This document shows, piece after piece, positions 37,131 through 47,260 of a stretch of 64,000 bases of DNA. Position 1 is the stretch's first letter. Every line of letters begins with the position of its first letter. This stretch comes from CAWGAJ01 sp963820545. GTDB lineage: Bacteria > Planctomycetota > Planctomycetia > Pirellulales > Thermoguttaceae. Made by a program: the position numbers and the translations under genes. Where the stretch lies: the NCBI GenBank assembly GCA_963820545.1, contig CAWGAJ010000001.1, positions 744,001 through 808,000 on the forward strand, written 5' to 3'. The notes under the pieces were generated by a model, which did no database searches, was not told where the DNA came from, and saw only the letters and a list, made by a program, of their open reading frames with translations.

Positions 37131-38227
37131 ATGGCCAAGAAACCAGCACAGTTAAGTAAAACAAACGTCAAACTAGCGGCCGACAAGGATGGCGGCGGTT
37201 CGATCTTCGATACCCATCCCGCGCTGAAGAACACGGTGGCGCAAATAGAAAAGGAATTCGGCGAAGGGGCCATCATGGCCTTGGGGGCCGGGCAAATCGG
37301 ACCGATCGCCGGCATTCCCACCGGCAGCCTTTCGCTGGATATGGCCTTGGGCGGGCAAGGCGTTCCCTCCGGCCGCGTGGTGGAGATTTTTGGGCCCGAG
37401 GCCAGCGGCAAGACCACCTTGGCCCTGCATGTTATCGCCAGCGCCCAAAAGCGGGGCGGCATCGCGGCCTTCATCGACGCCGAACACGCCCTGGACCCAA
37501 GCTGGGCGAAAAAACTTGGCGTGGAGCTGGAAAACCTCCTGGTCAGCCAGCCCGGCTGCGGCGAAGAGGCCATGCACATCGCCGAACTGCTGATCCGCTC
37601 GAATGCCGTGGACGTGATCGTCATCGACTCGGTGGCCGCCCTGGTGCCCAGGAAAGAACTGGAAGGCGAAATCGGCGATCAACACATGGGCCTGCAAGCC
37701 CGGCTGATGAGCCAATCGATGCGGAAGCTTACCGGCGCCATTTCCAAAAGCAAGACCTCGGTGATCTTCATCAATCAGATTCGCGAAAAGATCGGCGTGA
37801 TGTTCGGCAATCCCGAGACCACGCCCGGCGGCCGGGCCCTGAAATTCTACACCTCCTGCCGCATCGACGTGCGGCGGATCGGGCAGATCAAGGAAGGCGA
37901 GGAAGTGATTGGCCAGCGGGTGCGGGCGAAAGTGGTGAAAAACAAGGTCGCCCCGCCCTTCCGCACCGCGGAATTCGACATGATGCACGATCACGGCATC
38001 AGCTACGAAGGCGACATTCTCGACCTGGCCATGAGCAACAAGCTTGTCGCCGCACCGGCACCTGGTTCCGCTACGGCGAGATACAGCTCGGTCAAGGCCG
38101 GGAAAAAGCCCGCGAATTCTTGCGCGAGAATCCCCAACTGTGCGCGGAGCTGCGTGAAAAAATCCTCTCCCTCGGCGGACACGCCTCCACCGTCTCCGCC
38201 GGCGACGCGGAGGGGGTGGGAGAATAA
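37131..38227 (+). CDS. recA: Recombinase RecA (C-terminal frameshift)
   Basis: ATP-dependent strand exchange and SOS coprotease. Walker A GPEASGKT, Walker B VIVIDSVAALVP, the L2 region and VIFINQIREKIGVMFGNPETTPGG are all intact. Near 38050 one base is missing (GTCGCCGCACC for GTCGCCCGCACC). Adding it gives NKLVARTGTWFRYG and a normal C-terminus ending at TAA 38225-38227; as read, the wrong frame runs to 38234. ATG 37131 is preferred over the TTG at 37116. About 365 residues. A SOS box is not obvious upstream. Confidence 0.95.
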
Positions 38228-38228
38228 A

Positions 38229-38256
38229 GGATGAAGGATGAGGGATGAAGGATGAA
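38229..38256 (+). repeat. Heptamer array (GGATGAA x4) after recA
   Basis: GGATGAA GGATGAG GGATGAA GGATGAA starts 2 nt after the restored recA stop. It is followed by the small hairpin AACCGCTTGCGGTTT. Confidence 0.88.
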
Positions 38257-38327
38257 TTAAACCGCTTGCGGTTTCGCACTTTCCTTTGTCCACCAACCAC
38301 TTCTTCCGATTACCAATTACATCTTTT

Positions 38328-39798
38328 ATGAAAAGTCTTGCCAATATTCTGCCGTTTGTCTTTCTCACCCTGTTGGGAACTGGGGTTTTTGTAGATGCCC
38401 AGGAGCCATCGAGCCTCGAAGCGGCAGCGGCTATTGAAAAGACCTTGGTCGACGTGATTGCCCGGACGGAAAATTCGGTGGTGGCCATCGCCCGGGTGCG
38501 CAAGGAACAAGCCGAAGAGACTTTTCACACGGAATTACGTCCCGATCCCTTTGGTCGCCGGTCGATTCTGCCTTCAGTTCCGCAGCCCACCGATCCGGAT
38601 TATATTCCCAACGAGTATGGCACGGGCGTGGTCATCGACCGGCGCGGATTGATCTTAACTGCCTATCACGTGCTGGGCGAAGACAGCGAGTATTACGTCA
38701 CCACGTCAGAGCGCAAAGTCTACAAGGCTTCGATTAAGGGCGCTGATCCGCGCAGCGACCTGGCCGTATTGGCCATCGAAGCCGGCGATCTGGTGCCGAT
38801 CACTTTCGGCAACGCGGCCGAACTGAAAAAAGGACAGATCGTCATTTCGCTGGGCAATCCTTACGCCATTGCCCGCGATGGCCAGGTGAGCGCAGGTTGG
38901 GGTATTGTGTCGAATCTGGCGCGCAAGGCCCCGGCCGCGCCCAGCCAGTCCGATCCCGGCGGGAAAAAAACCTCCTTGCACCATTTTGGCAACCTGATCC
39001 AAACCGACGCCAAATTGAACCTGGGCACGAGCGGCGGCCCGCTGGTGAATCTCAAAGGCGAAATGGTCGGCCTGACAGTATCCCTGGCGGCCTTGGCGGG
39101 TTATGAAACCGCCGTGGGCTACGCCATTCCCGTGGACCAGACTTTCCGCCGTGCAGTGGAAGCCCTCAAGCAAGGGCGCGAAGTGCAGTACGGCTTCCTG
39201 GGCGTGCAACCAGCCAATCTATCGCCGCAAGAGGTGCTAAGAGGGATGCACGGCATCCGTGTGGCGCAGACGATTCCCGGCGCGCCTGCGGCAAAATTCG
39301 GACTGAACAGCGGCGACATCATTACCGCGGTGGATAACTCGCCCATCCACGACGCCGACTCGCTAATAATCAATGTAGGAAAACTCCCGGCCGAGGCCAT
39401 CGTACACCTCAGCCTGATCCGCGATGGCCGCCCGCGCACCCTCGATATCAAATTGGCCAAGTACGCGGTGCGCGGCAATAAAATCATCACCGCGTCAGAG
39501 CCGCTTTGGCGCAGGATTGCGCGTCGAGTATCCCACGGCAATGCTCAACAGCGAAGGAGGCACAACCACCGGGCTGTCGTTTCCCAGCGAAGGCGTGGTC
39601 GCGGCCGAAGTGGCCGAAAACAGCCCGGCCTTTGGCGCCGGCGTGCGCCCGGGCATGATCATCACCCACGTCGGTCCCACGCCGGTCAACACGCCTAAAG
39701 AATTCGTCTCCGCCGTGGAAAGCGCATCTGGACCGGTCGACTTGCACATCGCCGACGACAAACAAAATCCCGTGCGCACCGTGGCGCCGGGCAAGTAA
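38328..39798 (+). CDS. DegP/HtrA-like serine protease with two PDZ domains (frameshifted)
   Basis: Signal peptide MKSLANILPFVFLTLLGTG. Trypsin-like domain: His in LILTAYHVLGE, Asp in DPRSDLAVLAI, Ser in NLGTSGGPLVN. PDZ1 around 39190-39470 (YGFLGVQPANL, SGDIITAVDN) and PDZ2 in the last ~90 residues (GLSFPSEGVVAAEV, GVRPGMIITHVG). The frame breaks near 39510; restoring GC (TGGCGCGCAGG) gives WRAGLRVEYPTAM. About 490 residues. Periplasmic or surface protein quality control is likely. ATG 38328 begins the signal peptide. Confidence 0.9.
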
Positions 39799-40107
39799 AA
39801 ATCTTTTAGAAAACAGGACGCCCAAGAAGCAAGCCGGTAATTTGTGTGCTATCGCTTGTACACAAGCAGCTTTTTTGCGACATTTCACACGGCACTGCTT
39901 GCGAGCAAGCAGTGGCACACGCGCGCATCGCCGATGATAAACAGAATCCCGTGCGCACTATAGTGCCGGGCAAGTAAAGCTCTTTTTTATAAAACAGGTC
40001 GGCCACGAAGCAAGCCGGGAATTTGTGTGCCACTGCTTGATCACAAGCAGTTTTTTTTACGACATTTTACACGGCACTGCTTGCCAGCAAGCAGTGGCAC
40101 ACGCGCG
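39747..40107 (+). repeat. Tandem ~180-bp duplication of the degP 3' end and its terminator
   Basis: Unit 1 (39747-39925) and unit 2 (39926-40107) align throughout: both encode HIADDKQNPVRT-like codons ending in GGGCAAGTAAA, then an EAGK-like spacer, a CTTG...CAAG hairpin with T-run, and a CACTGCTTG...CAAGCAGTG palindrome. Unit 2 is thus a decayed copy of the last ~17 codons plus 3' flank. Confidence 0.9.
40032..40058 (+). terminator. Intrinsic terminator after the DegP-like gene
   Basis: CTGCTTG-ATCA-CAAGCAG followed by eight T. A weaker twin (GCTTG-TACA-CAAGC, six T) is in the first duplicate at 39854-39876. Confidence 0.85.
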
Positions 40108-40114
40108 TTTTTAA

Positions 40115-41392
40115 TTAATTTTCCAACGCATACGAGATTGTTTTTCCGCTGGGCGACCAGGCCGGAGTATAGCTTTTTTTGCCCGGATCTTGTCCGGCGA
40201 GCCGTTGCGGCGGCTTTTTACCCGCCGGATCCAAGATATATATTTGCTTTTTTCTATCGCCTTCCATAGTCATCGCCAGCGCCAGCTTTTTGCTGTCCGG
40301 ACTCCAAGTAAAACACGGTTCGAAGCTTTTCACTTTGGGTAGTTCCTTATTGGGAAGCAGGACTTTAAAGCCGCTGGCCTGACCTTTGCCATTGACGATG
40401 GCCAATTCGGAGCCGCCGCCGGGCAGCGCACCAATAAAACAAATCCACTGGCCGTCGGGCGACCAGACTATTCCCCAATAAATGCCGTTATACTCTTTTT
40501 TAAGTATCATGCGGCGCTGCTTGGTTTTCAAATCAAGGACGCAGATATTGTTGCCTGAAGTAAAAGCGATTTCATCTTTATCTTTCTTCGGCGACCAGTC
40601 CGAGCTCCAACCATTTTCATCGATCATCTGTTTATCCGAACCGTCGGCGTTCATGATCCATATTCTTCCGCTGGGATTACGTCTGCTATAGGTGATTCGT
40701 TTTCCGTCGGGCAACCAACTCGGCAAGGTGCCGTCACCCAGGTCTGTTGGCGAACTGCCGTCGGCATTGAGCACATAGACGTGGCTTTGGGGCCAATCAT
40801 CGCCGATTAACATATTCCATGTATCCACGGCGATTTTTTTGCCGTCCGGCGACCAGTCGGAAGTGCCGAAGCCATATGCGGGCAGGGAGCCCAGCGGGTG
40901 TAAGTTGCTTCCGTCGATATTGACTAACATCAGCGGCCGGCCTTGAAACCGTTTAAGAACCAGATCCATGTCGCTATTGATTCCGCTAAAATCCTGGGGC
41001 CGGCCCTTGTCGGCGTAATTCAAACTTATTTTCAGGCTCTCACCGTTTAGTTCATAGATGCCCGACATGTCTTGATCCTTGTATTTCACGTCAATAATCG
41101 CGGGAGTTTGTTTCGGATCCGAAACGTAGGGTATTTCCGCGAATTTCTGATTGCCCTCCCAGGCCGTTATCGTTTCCTCCGAGATGCTGAAGCAGAAGGG
41201 GCCCTTATTGGTTTCGTTGGGCAATGTGGTTTTTTCCCCGTTCTCCCCTACTAAGCCGATCGACTCGGCCCGCCAGGCCCCGACAACAGCCTGCTTTTCA
41301 TCCGTGCCGCTTTGGCTTCGACCGAGACTTACGCCAACTAGGACTAACAGCCCGGCGGCGGACAATCGAGCGAGATGAGATACGTGTCGCAT
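40115..41392 (-). CDS. TIGR03067-like domain plus TolB-like WD40 propeller, exported
   Basis: 425 residues. Signal peptide (LSAAGLLVLVGVSLGRSQS). Residues ~30-155 match the planctomycete TIGR03067 pattern (VVGAWRAESIGLVGENGEK, GIYELNGESLKISL). Residues ~160-425 carry PD40 blades with the WSPDGKKIA hallmark repeated about five times (SDWSPDGKKIAVDTW, VWSPDGQWICF, TWSPDSKKLALAM, AWSPSGKTISYAL). Probably periplasmic; no enzyme motif seen, so a binding role is inferred. Confidence 0.85.
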   Translation of the reverse strand: MRHVSHLARLSAAGLLVLVGVSLGRSQSGTDEKQAVVGAWRAESIGLVGENGEKTTLPNETNKGPFCFSISEETITAWEGNQKFAEIPYVSDPKQTPAIIDVKYKDQDMSGIYELNGESLKISLNYADKGRPQDFSGINSDMDLVLKRFQGRPLMLVNIDGSNLHPLGSLPAYGFGTSDWSPDGKKIAVDTWNMLIGDDWPQSHVYVLNADGSSPTDLGDGTLPSWLPDGKRITYSRRNPSGRIWIMNADGSDKQMIDENGWSSDWSPKKDKDEIAFTSGNNICVLDLKTKQRRMILKKEYNGIYWGIVWSPDGQWICFIGALPGGGSELAIVNGKGQASGFKVLLPNKELPKVKSFEPCFTWSPDSKKLALAMTMEGDRKKQIYILDPAGKKPPQRLAGQDPGKKSYTPAWSPSGKTISYALEN

Positions 41393-41535
41393 GGCGATTC
41401 CTCCGGAATGAATGTAAGATTTAGAGCCTATCCCATAACCATTTCCAGAATAATTACAGTTGCTTAAATGCCCTCATCCCGACCCTCGCCCAGAGGGGGA
41501 CGTTAGGCTCTTAGTATTTAGAAGCACATTATACC

Positions 41536-42102
41536 CTATTTTCCACCCAACTGTGCTGTGCTCAAGACCTCGTAGATTGGTCCGCCGCGCTCCAGCCGGC
41601 TGGAAAACACCGTGGCTTTTTCCACGCGCATTCGACCGGCGTTGAAATCGGCGTGTTGTTTAAGTAACTGGCCTAATTCGGCAACGTTTTTACCGCTCCG
41701 CGTGCGGCCGATCGTCAAATGGGTTTGAAAAAGCCGAACTTCGTCGCGATAGCCCAGCTCGGCCAGCTTTAGGGCCACGTGATCGTGCAACTCGGCCATC
41801 AGAGGGCTGCCTGCCTTGGCGCCGATCCAGAGCGTTCTTGGCCGATGAGAATGGGGAAACGCCCCTGCGGAGCCGATTTCCAATTCAAACGGCTGTACCT
41901 GGGCCGCTCCCAGTTCCACGGCCTTGCACACGGCGACAATCTCTTGCTGGGGCACCTCGCCCAGGAATTGCAGCGTCAGATGCAGGTTGTGAGGCTCGAC
42001 CCATTTCACGTCGGCCCCGGCGGCCCGGAGAATGCCGATTAATTCCTCTGCCCGAGAGCGAACGGCGGAATCAATCTCCACGGCGATAAATGTGCGGGTC
42101 AT
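41536..42102 (-). CDS. thpR: RNA 2',3'-cyclic phosphodiesterase (ThpR / LigT family)
   Basis: 188 residues. Two HxTx motifs of the 2H phosphoesterase fold: HLTLQFLG (about residue 42) and HLTIGRTR (about residue 128). MTRTFIAVEID is the typical N-terminus. It hydrolyses 2',3'-cyclic phosphates at RNA ends and can ligate tRNA halves in vitro. A heptamer array sits 5 nt before its ATG instead of a ribosome-binding site. Confidence 0.92.
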   Translation of the reverse strand: MTRTFIAVEIDSAVRSRAEELIGILRAAGADVKWVEPHNLHLTLQFLGEVPQQEIVAVCKAVELGAAQVQPFELEIGSAGAFPHSHRPRTLWIGAKAGSPLMAELHDHVALKLAELGYRDEVRLFQTHLTIGRTRSGKNVAELGQLLKQHADFNAGRMRVEKATVFSSRLERGGPIYEVLSTAQLGGK

Positions 42103-42107
42103 TTTAG

Positions 42108-42135
42108 AGGTCGGAGGTCAGGGGTCAGAGGTCAG
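42108..42135. repeat. Heptamer array (AGGTCAG x4) at the thpR start
   Basis: AGGTCGG AGGTCAG GGGTCAG AGGTCAG on the plus strand; in the thpR mRNA it reads as pyrimidine-rich CTGACCT units ending 5 nt before the start codon. The hairpin GAAACCGCAAGCGGTTTC follows at ~42140-42162. Confidence 0.85.
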
Positions 42136-42222
42136 GGATTGCGAAACCGCAAGCGGTTTCATATAAGTCTTCGGTTATCAGTAATCAGTTTTCATCCTCC
42201 GGCCTACAGCCTTGTCTATAGC

Positions 42223-43125
42223 CTAAAAGCTGAGCATCCTTTTATACTCAATCATACGTTTATCGAGGTCTTCGCGGGTGATGGTTTTCAGGCGGTCGAG
42301 ACTGAAATCCTCGACGGTAAAGCTGGCCACGAGAATGCCGTAGGCCATGGCTTCTTTAAGGGTTTTTGGAGCGAAATTGTCCTGTTCGGCCAGATAGCCC
42401 ATCATGCCCCCGGCAAAACTATCGCCGGCGCCGGTGGGATCGATTACGTCGGGCGTGGGATAGGCGGGCAGGACGTACGTTTCATGCTCGCTGAAGAACA
42501 TTGCGCCGTGTTCGCCTTTCTTGATCACCACGAACCTGGGCCCCAACTCGCGGGCCGCATGGCCCGCCTCGACCAGGTTTTCCGTGCCGGTAAGCAGCTT
42601 GGCCTCGCTGTCGTTGAGGACCAGCCCGTCCACGCGCCTAAGCAGCGTGCGCAATTCATTCGGCTCGTTGCGGATCCAAAGGTCCATTGTATCGGCCACT
42701 ACCAACGAGGCGCCCGGGCATTGCTCGAGCACTTTCAATTGCAGCTTTGTCGATCCATTTGCCAAAAACAGAAACTTGCAGCGGCGATAACTTTCCGGCA
42801 GCACCGGATCGAACTGATCCATCACGTTTAATTTAATATCCAGCGTTTCCCGATCGTTCATATTGGCCAGATACTTGCCCTGCCAGCGGAATGTCTTGCC
42901 GCCGCGAATGATCTGCAAACCAGTGGTATCGATGCCTCGGGCCTTAAGCAAATTGGTGTGTTCGATGGGCCAATCTTCGCCGATCACTCCAGCCAAGCGC
43001 ACAGTGGTGAAATAACTGGCCGCATAAGAAAAGTACACCGCCGAACCGCCCAACACGTTCTCCCGCGATTTTGTAGGCGTGACAACGCTATCCAAAGCCA
43101 CTGAGCCCACAACTACCAACGGCAT
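42223..43125 (-). CDS. PfkB-family sugar kinase
   Basis: 300 residues. Ribokinase-fold motif 1 is NVLGGSAVYFSYAAS near the N-terminus (GGxxxN-like variant). Motif 2 DPTGAGDSFAGGMMGYL lies near residue 225 and carries the anion hole and catalytic Asp. VVADTMDLWI and ALVLNDSEA-like (LVLNDSEAKLL) fit the family. Substrate not predictable; the family includes ribokinase, adenosine kinase and fructokinase. Only 36 bp separate its start from the glnS stop, so it is probably in the glnS operon. Confidence 0.88.
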   Translation of the reverse strand: MPLVVVGSVALDSVVTPTKSRENVLGGSAVYFSYAASYFTTVRLAGVIGEDWPIEHTNLLKARGIDTTGLQIIRGGKTFRWQGKYLANMNDRETLDIKLNVMDQFDPVLPESYRRCKFLFLANGSTKLQLKVLEQCPGASLVVADTMDLWIRNEPNELRTLLRRVDGLVLNDSEAKLLTGTENLVEAGHAARELGPRFVVIKKGEHGAMFFSEHETYVLPAYPTPDVIDPTGAGDSFAGGMMGYLAEQDNFAPKTLKEAMAYGILVASFTVEDFSLDRLKTITREDLDKRMIEYKRMLSF

Positions 43126-43138
43126 AAAGAGGTTCCTT

Positions 43139-43173
43139 GATCGGGGATCGGGGTTCGGGGTTCAGGGTTCGGC
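43139..43173. repeat. Heptamer array (GATCGGG / GTTCGGG x5) between glnS and pfkB
   Basis: GATCGGG GATCGGG GTTCGGG GTTCAGG GTTCGGC. It covers the last codons of glnS and ends 13 nt before the start of the kinase gene. Confidence 0.88.
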
Positions 43174-44860
43174 GGTCTGCGATTTTTCAATCTTCGCCCA
43201 GGTATCTTTCAACGTTACGGTGCGATTGAAGATCAGTTTTTTGGGCGTTGAGTCGCTATCGACGCAAAAATATCCCAGCCTTTCAAACTGGAACCGGTCG
43301 CCTGGGGCGGCGGTTTTCAGACTCGGCTCGACGTAACATTCCGGCAATAGTTCCAATGAATGCGGGTTCAAATTGGCGTGATAATCCAATCCCGGGGTGA
43401 CGTCGTCCGGGTTGGGCTTGGTAAAGAGCGAGTTGTATAGCCGGACCTCGGCCTTTAGTGCGTGGGCGGCCGAAACCCAATGGATCGTGCCTTTTACTTT
43501 TCGGCCGTCGGGCGTATTGCCGCCGCGAGTCTGGGGATCATAAGTGCAATGTACTTCCTTCACCTCTCCGGTCTGTGGATCCTTGACCACGCCCACGCAA
43601 CGCACTAGATAACCCCAACGCAGACGCACTTCCTGGCCGGGCGCCAGGCGATAGTATTTTTTGGGCGGGATTTCGCGGAAATCGTCCCGCTCGATGTAAA
43701 GCACTTTCGAGAAGGGCACGGTGCGAGTGCCCATCGAAGCGTCTTCCGGATTATTGACTGCCTCCATATCTTCCACCAGGTCCTCCGGATAATTGTCGAT
43801 CACCAACTTAAGCGGATTGAGCACGGCCATTACCCGCGGCGACCGCTGGTTAAGGTCCTCGCGCAGGCAATGCTCCAGAAGTTCGATCTCGATCACGCCG
43901 TCGAACTTGGCCACGCCGATCCGCTTGCAGAAATTCCGGATGGCCTCGGGCGTGTAGCCACGACGGCGTAGACCGCAGATGGTGGGCATGCGCGGATCGT
44001 CCCAGCCGCGCACGTGTCCCTCTTTGACCAGTTCCAGCAGGCGCCGCTTGCTCATCATTGTGTAAGTCAGGTTCAGCCGGGCAAACTCGATCTGCTGCGG
44101 GGCGTAAATGCCCAGCGCCTTGACGTACCAGTCGTACAAGGGGCGGTGGTTCTCAAATTCCAGGGTGCAGATGGAATGCGTGATGCGTTCGATGGAGTCC
44201 GATTGTCCGTGGGTGAAGTCGTACATCGGATAGATGCACCATTTATCGCCGCTGCGGTGATGCGAAGCGTGCAGAATGCGGTACATTACCGGATCGCGCA
44301 TGTTGAGGTTGGGCGAGGCCATGTCGATTTTCGCGCGCAGGGTGCGCGAGCCGTCGGGGAATTCGCCTGCGCATGCGTTCGAACAAATCCAGGTTCTCAT
44401 CCACTGAACGATCGCGATAAGGACTGTTCTGGCCCGGTTCAGTCAGCGTGCCGCGGTACTCGCGCATTTGGTCGGCAGTAAGATCGCAGACGTACGCCTT
44501 GGCGGCCTTGATAAGCTGGAGGGCCCACTCGTAAAGCTGATCGAAATAGTCCGAGGCGTAATACAGCCGATCCTCCCAATCGAAGCCCAGCCAGCGCACG
44601 TCCTCCATGATCGAATCCACATATTCCACGTCTTCCTTGCAGGGATTAGTGTCGTCGAAACGCAGATTGCACAGCCCGCCGTAGTCTTCGGCAATGCCGA
44701 AATTCAGGCAGATCGACTTGGCGTGTCCGATGTGCAGATAACCGTTCGGCTCGGGCGGAAATCGCGTGTGCACGCGCCCGCCGTATTTGTTGGTCCTCAG
44801 GTCTTCGTTGATGATTTCACGAATGAAGTCGGTAGCCTCGGGGATATTTTTCGTGCTCAT
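43162..44860 (-). CDS. glnS: Glutaminyl-tRNA synthetase (frameshifted)
   Basis: Class I synthetase: PPEPNGYLHIGHAKS (HIGH motif), LRFDDTNP, then SKRRL (in MMSKRRLLEL) as the KMSKS counterpart, ICGLRRRGYTPEAIRNFC, and C-terminal anticodon-binding barrels (KVLYIERDDFRE, VHCTYDPQT). About 566 residues. The frame breaks near 44370; restoring GC (ATGCGCGCAGG) gives FERMRAGEFPDGSRTLRAKIDM, the expected sequence. ATG 44860 (MSTKNIPEATDFI) is chosen over the one at 44872. Confidence 0.94.
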
Positions 44861-44865
44861 TGAAT

Positions 44866-45252
44866 TTACCATATTCTTTTAACAGAATATTTATCAAATG
44901 CCGTGTCATTGCTTAACATGGGAATATTATCCACAATTGCTTGAGCAATTAACAACCGGTCGAAAGGATCGCGGTGATGGAAAGGTAATGTACAAACAAT
45001 CGCGGCATGTTGAATGGTTATTGGCAGAATCGAGAATTCGTTCTTTGTTAATTCTTGTTCGATAAAATCTGCAAACGGTTGATTGAGCAGATACTTACCC
45101 AAACTAATCTTAATTGCAATTTCCCAATAACTCGCCGGACTGACAAAAATAGCATTACTAGAATCGGCGATGATAGATTTAGCATTCCTGCTAAGTTTTT
45201 CGTCGTTTAACAGGAACCAGAGCAAGGCGTGGGTGTCCAAAAGCAATTTCAC
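44866..45252 (-). CDS. PIN-domain toxin (VapC family), second locus
   Basis: 128 residues. LLLDTHALLWFL supplies the first acidic residue, SYWEIAIK the second, FHHRDPFDRLLIAQA the third (the HRDPFDR motif is typical of this subgroup). ATG overlaps the stop of the upstream antitoxin by 4 nt. It ends 5 nt before glnS on the same strand, so read-through into glnS is possible. Confidence 0.9.
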   Translation of the reverse strand: MKLLLDTHALLWFLLNDEKLSRNAKSIIADSSNAIFVSPASYWEIAIKISLGKYLLNQPFADFIEQELTKNEFSILPITIQHAAIVCTLPFHHRDPFDRLLIAQAIVDNIPMLSNDTAFDKYSVKRIW

Positions 45253-45479
45253 GGCATGTACTCTCGAAAATCTTCCAAGTGAGAGTCATCATCTTCGACA
45301 ATGGTCAATTTTCCGATAGCCGAACCCGGTTGACGGGATTTATTAGCCGGTGCCGGTTCAGCGACCAAGCGTGCGACAGGTCTATTTCGTTGAATAATTA
45401 CTAATTCCTCGCCGGGTTTTAATTTGGATATCCACGCAACCAAACGGGCTTGAGCATCTTCAATGGTTGTTGTGGGCAT
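45249..45479 (-). CDS. Phd/YefM-type antitoxin
   Basis: 76 residues. N-terminal TTTIEDAQARLVAWISKLKPGEE and VIIQRNRPVARLV match the Phd/YefM DNA-binding fold. The C-terminal HLEDFREYMP is the likely toxin-binding tail. Paired with the PIN toxin directly downstream. Confidence 0.87.
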   Translation of the reverse strand: MPTTTIEDAQARLVAWISKLKPGEELVIIQRNRPVARLVAEPAPANKSRQPGSAIGKLTIVEDDDSHLEDFREYMP

Positions 45480-45570
45480 AGGGATTTCTCCATAAATAGT
45501 ATCAACACCAGGACTACTATATTTTATCGGATTTCGATTCTAGTGCAATTCTAGCTGATAAGAACATATT

Positions 45571-47148
45571 TCAAGGACTGGAGTCCTTTTCAGAGATAAA
45601 TGATTTAATAAGTGCCACGTTAATATCAGGGCGAAGAATCGCAGCAGTGTCATAAACTCCAAGACCTTTGGCTTTGTGCGTCAAGGCAACTCTCAATGGG
45701 TGTATTAAATCACCGATTTTTATGCCTTCAGAAGCAACGAAATCGCGAAGTTGTTTTTCTATTGTGGCGGCATCGAACGGTTTAATCGTCGGAATTATTT
45801 CACACCATTTTTTCAGCAGTTCAACGGTGCCCGACTTACTTAATACTTTTTCCCTGATGCCAGGCTCAAACGGCAATTTATATAAATCCTCATCCTTCAA
45901 AAAAAATTCAGGGAAGAAAAGAATATCGCCGGCGACCTTGATTCGATCACCCGCCGCCTGAATAACCGCTTTAACTTTTGAAATTTCCTTTGAAGTAGGA
46001 TTCGATACCAAGTATCCTGCTTTTTGCAGATATGGTATCATTATCGGTACCATTTCATCCAGCGGCACGGTCTGAAAATGACGCTCCTCGAATGCCATTA
46101 GTTTTTTGGGGTCGAAACTGGCCGGGGCCTTATTGACCCGCTCCAGCGAAAAAAATTTGATTAGATCATCACGAGTAAAATCCTCAGTTTTGTCGTCCAG
46201 CGACCAGCCCAAAAGCGCCAGGTAGTTGATGATCGCCTCGGGCACATATCCCACGGTCTTGTAGAAATCGACAATCACCGGATTGAACGAATCGGCTTCT
46301 ACCGTATGCCCGATGGCCTGGGCGATCTTCCGGCCGTGCTCCAGCAGTGCGGCGAAATCGCGATTCTTGAGATACTTATCCAACTTTCGCTTGCTCAACT
46401 TGGTTTTGCTGCCCGGCTCGGCCACGAAGGGCAGATGGGCGTACTGCGGCAGCGCATAGCCCAGCGCCTGAAGCATGAAAATCTGCCGCGGGGTGTTGGA
46501 AAGATGCTCCTCGGCGCGGATCACGTGCGTGATCTGAAAATCATGATCGTCGACCACGTTGGCCAGGTGATACAGGCACGCGCCGTCCGCGCGCTGGATG
46601 ACGTGGTCCTGTTCCTGCTCCCATTGGAATTCCACTTGGCCGCGGATCAAATCGTTTATTACCAGCGCGCCTTGGCGGGGCATTTTCAGGCGGACTACGC
46701 TTTGCCGCCCCTGCGACTCGAAGCGGGCCTGATCGGCCGCGGTCTGGGCCATGAATCGGCGGCTGTAGACGAACGACTGCTTTTCGGCCAAGGCGGCGTC
46801 GCGTTCGGCTTGGACTTCTACAGGCGTGGCGTAATCGCGATAGGCATGACCGCCGGCCAGTAATTGCTCCACCGCGACTTGATAGCGATCTGCCCGCTGC
46901 GATTGATAATAAGGCGCATGCGGACCGCCCACGTCCGGGCCTTCGTCCCAGTCGATGCCCAGCCAGCGCAGACCTTCCAGAATCGGCGATAAGGCCTCGG
47001 CGACGTTTCGCTCCTGGTCCGTGTCGTCGATGCGGAGAATAAACTGCCCGCCATGTTGCCGGGCGTACAGCCAGCAGAACAGCGCGGTGCGAACCCCGCC
47101 GATATGAAGATATCCAGTCGGACTAGGGGCAAATCGAGTGCGAACCAT
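45571..47148 (-). CDS. gltX: Glutamyl-tRNA synthetase
   Basis: About 525 residues. FAPSPTGYLHIGGVRTALF carries the HIGH-type motif and TKLSKRKLDKYL the KMSKS-type motif. Unbroken. Charges tRNA-Glu (and tRNA-Gln in non-discriminating organisms; a glnS is present here, so it is probably discriminating). ATG 47148 (MVRTRFAPSPTG) is chosen; an upstream frame extension would pass through a heptamer array. Confidence 0.95.
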   Translation of the reverse strand: MVRTRFAPSPTGYLHIGGVRTALFCWLYARQHGGQFILRIDDTDQERNVAEALSPILEGLRWLGIDWDEGPDVGGPHAPYYQSQRADRYQVAVEQLLAGGHAYRDYATPVEVQAERDAALAEKQSFVYSRRFMAQTAADQARFESQGRQSVVRLKMPRQGALVINDLIRGQVEFQWEQEQDHVIQRADGACLYHLANVVDDHDFQITHVIRAEEHLSNTPRQIFMLQALGYALPQYAHLPFVAEPGSKTKLSKRKLDKYLKNRDFAALLEHGRKIAQAIGHTVEADSFNPVIVDFYKTVGYVPEAIINYLALLGWSLDDKTEDFTRDDLIKFFSLERVNKAPASFDPKKLMAFEERHFQTVPLDEMVPIMIPYLQKAGYLVSNPTSKEISKVKAVIQAAGDRIKVAGDILFFPEFFLKDEDLYKLPFEPGIREKVLSKSGTVELLKKWCEIIPTIKPFDAATIEKQLRDFVASEGIKIGDLIHPLRVALTHKAKGLGVYDTAAILRPDINVALIKSFISEKDSSP

Positions 47149-47153
47149 CAGTG

Positions 47154-47181
47154 AGGGGATAGGGGATAGGAGATAGGGGAT
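47154..47181. repeat. Heptamer array (AGGGGAT x4) at the gltX start
   Basis: AGGGGAT AGGGGAT AGGAGAT AGGGGAT on the plus strand; in the gltX mRNA it is CTATCCC-type, ending 5 nt before the ATG, the same spacing as at thpR. Confidence 0.9.
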
Positions 47182-47260
47182 AGTCAATTATCTTGTTTCC
47201 ACGCTCCGGCGTGGGGACATACGTTTTCAACGCGCCACATCAAAGAGACTATTTATACAC

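Noticed and set aside
37173..38300. Open frame of 375 codons on the minus strand opposite recA
   Set aside because: Antisense to intact RecA motifs; Arg/His-rich composition typical of a shadow frame.
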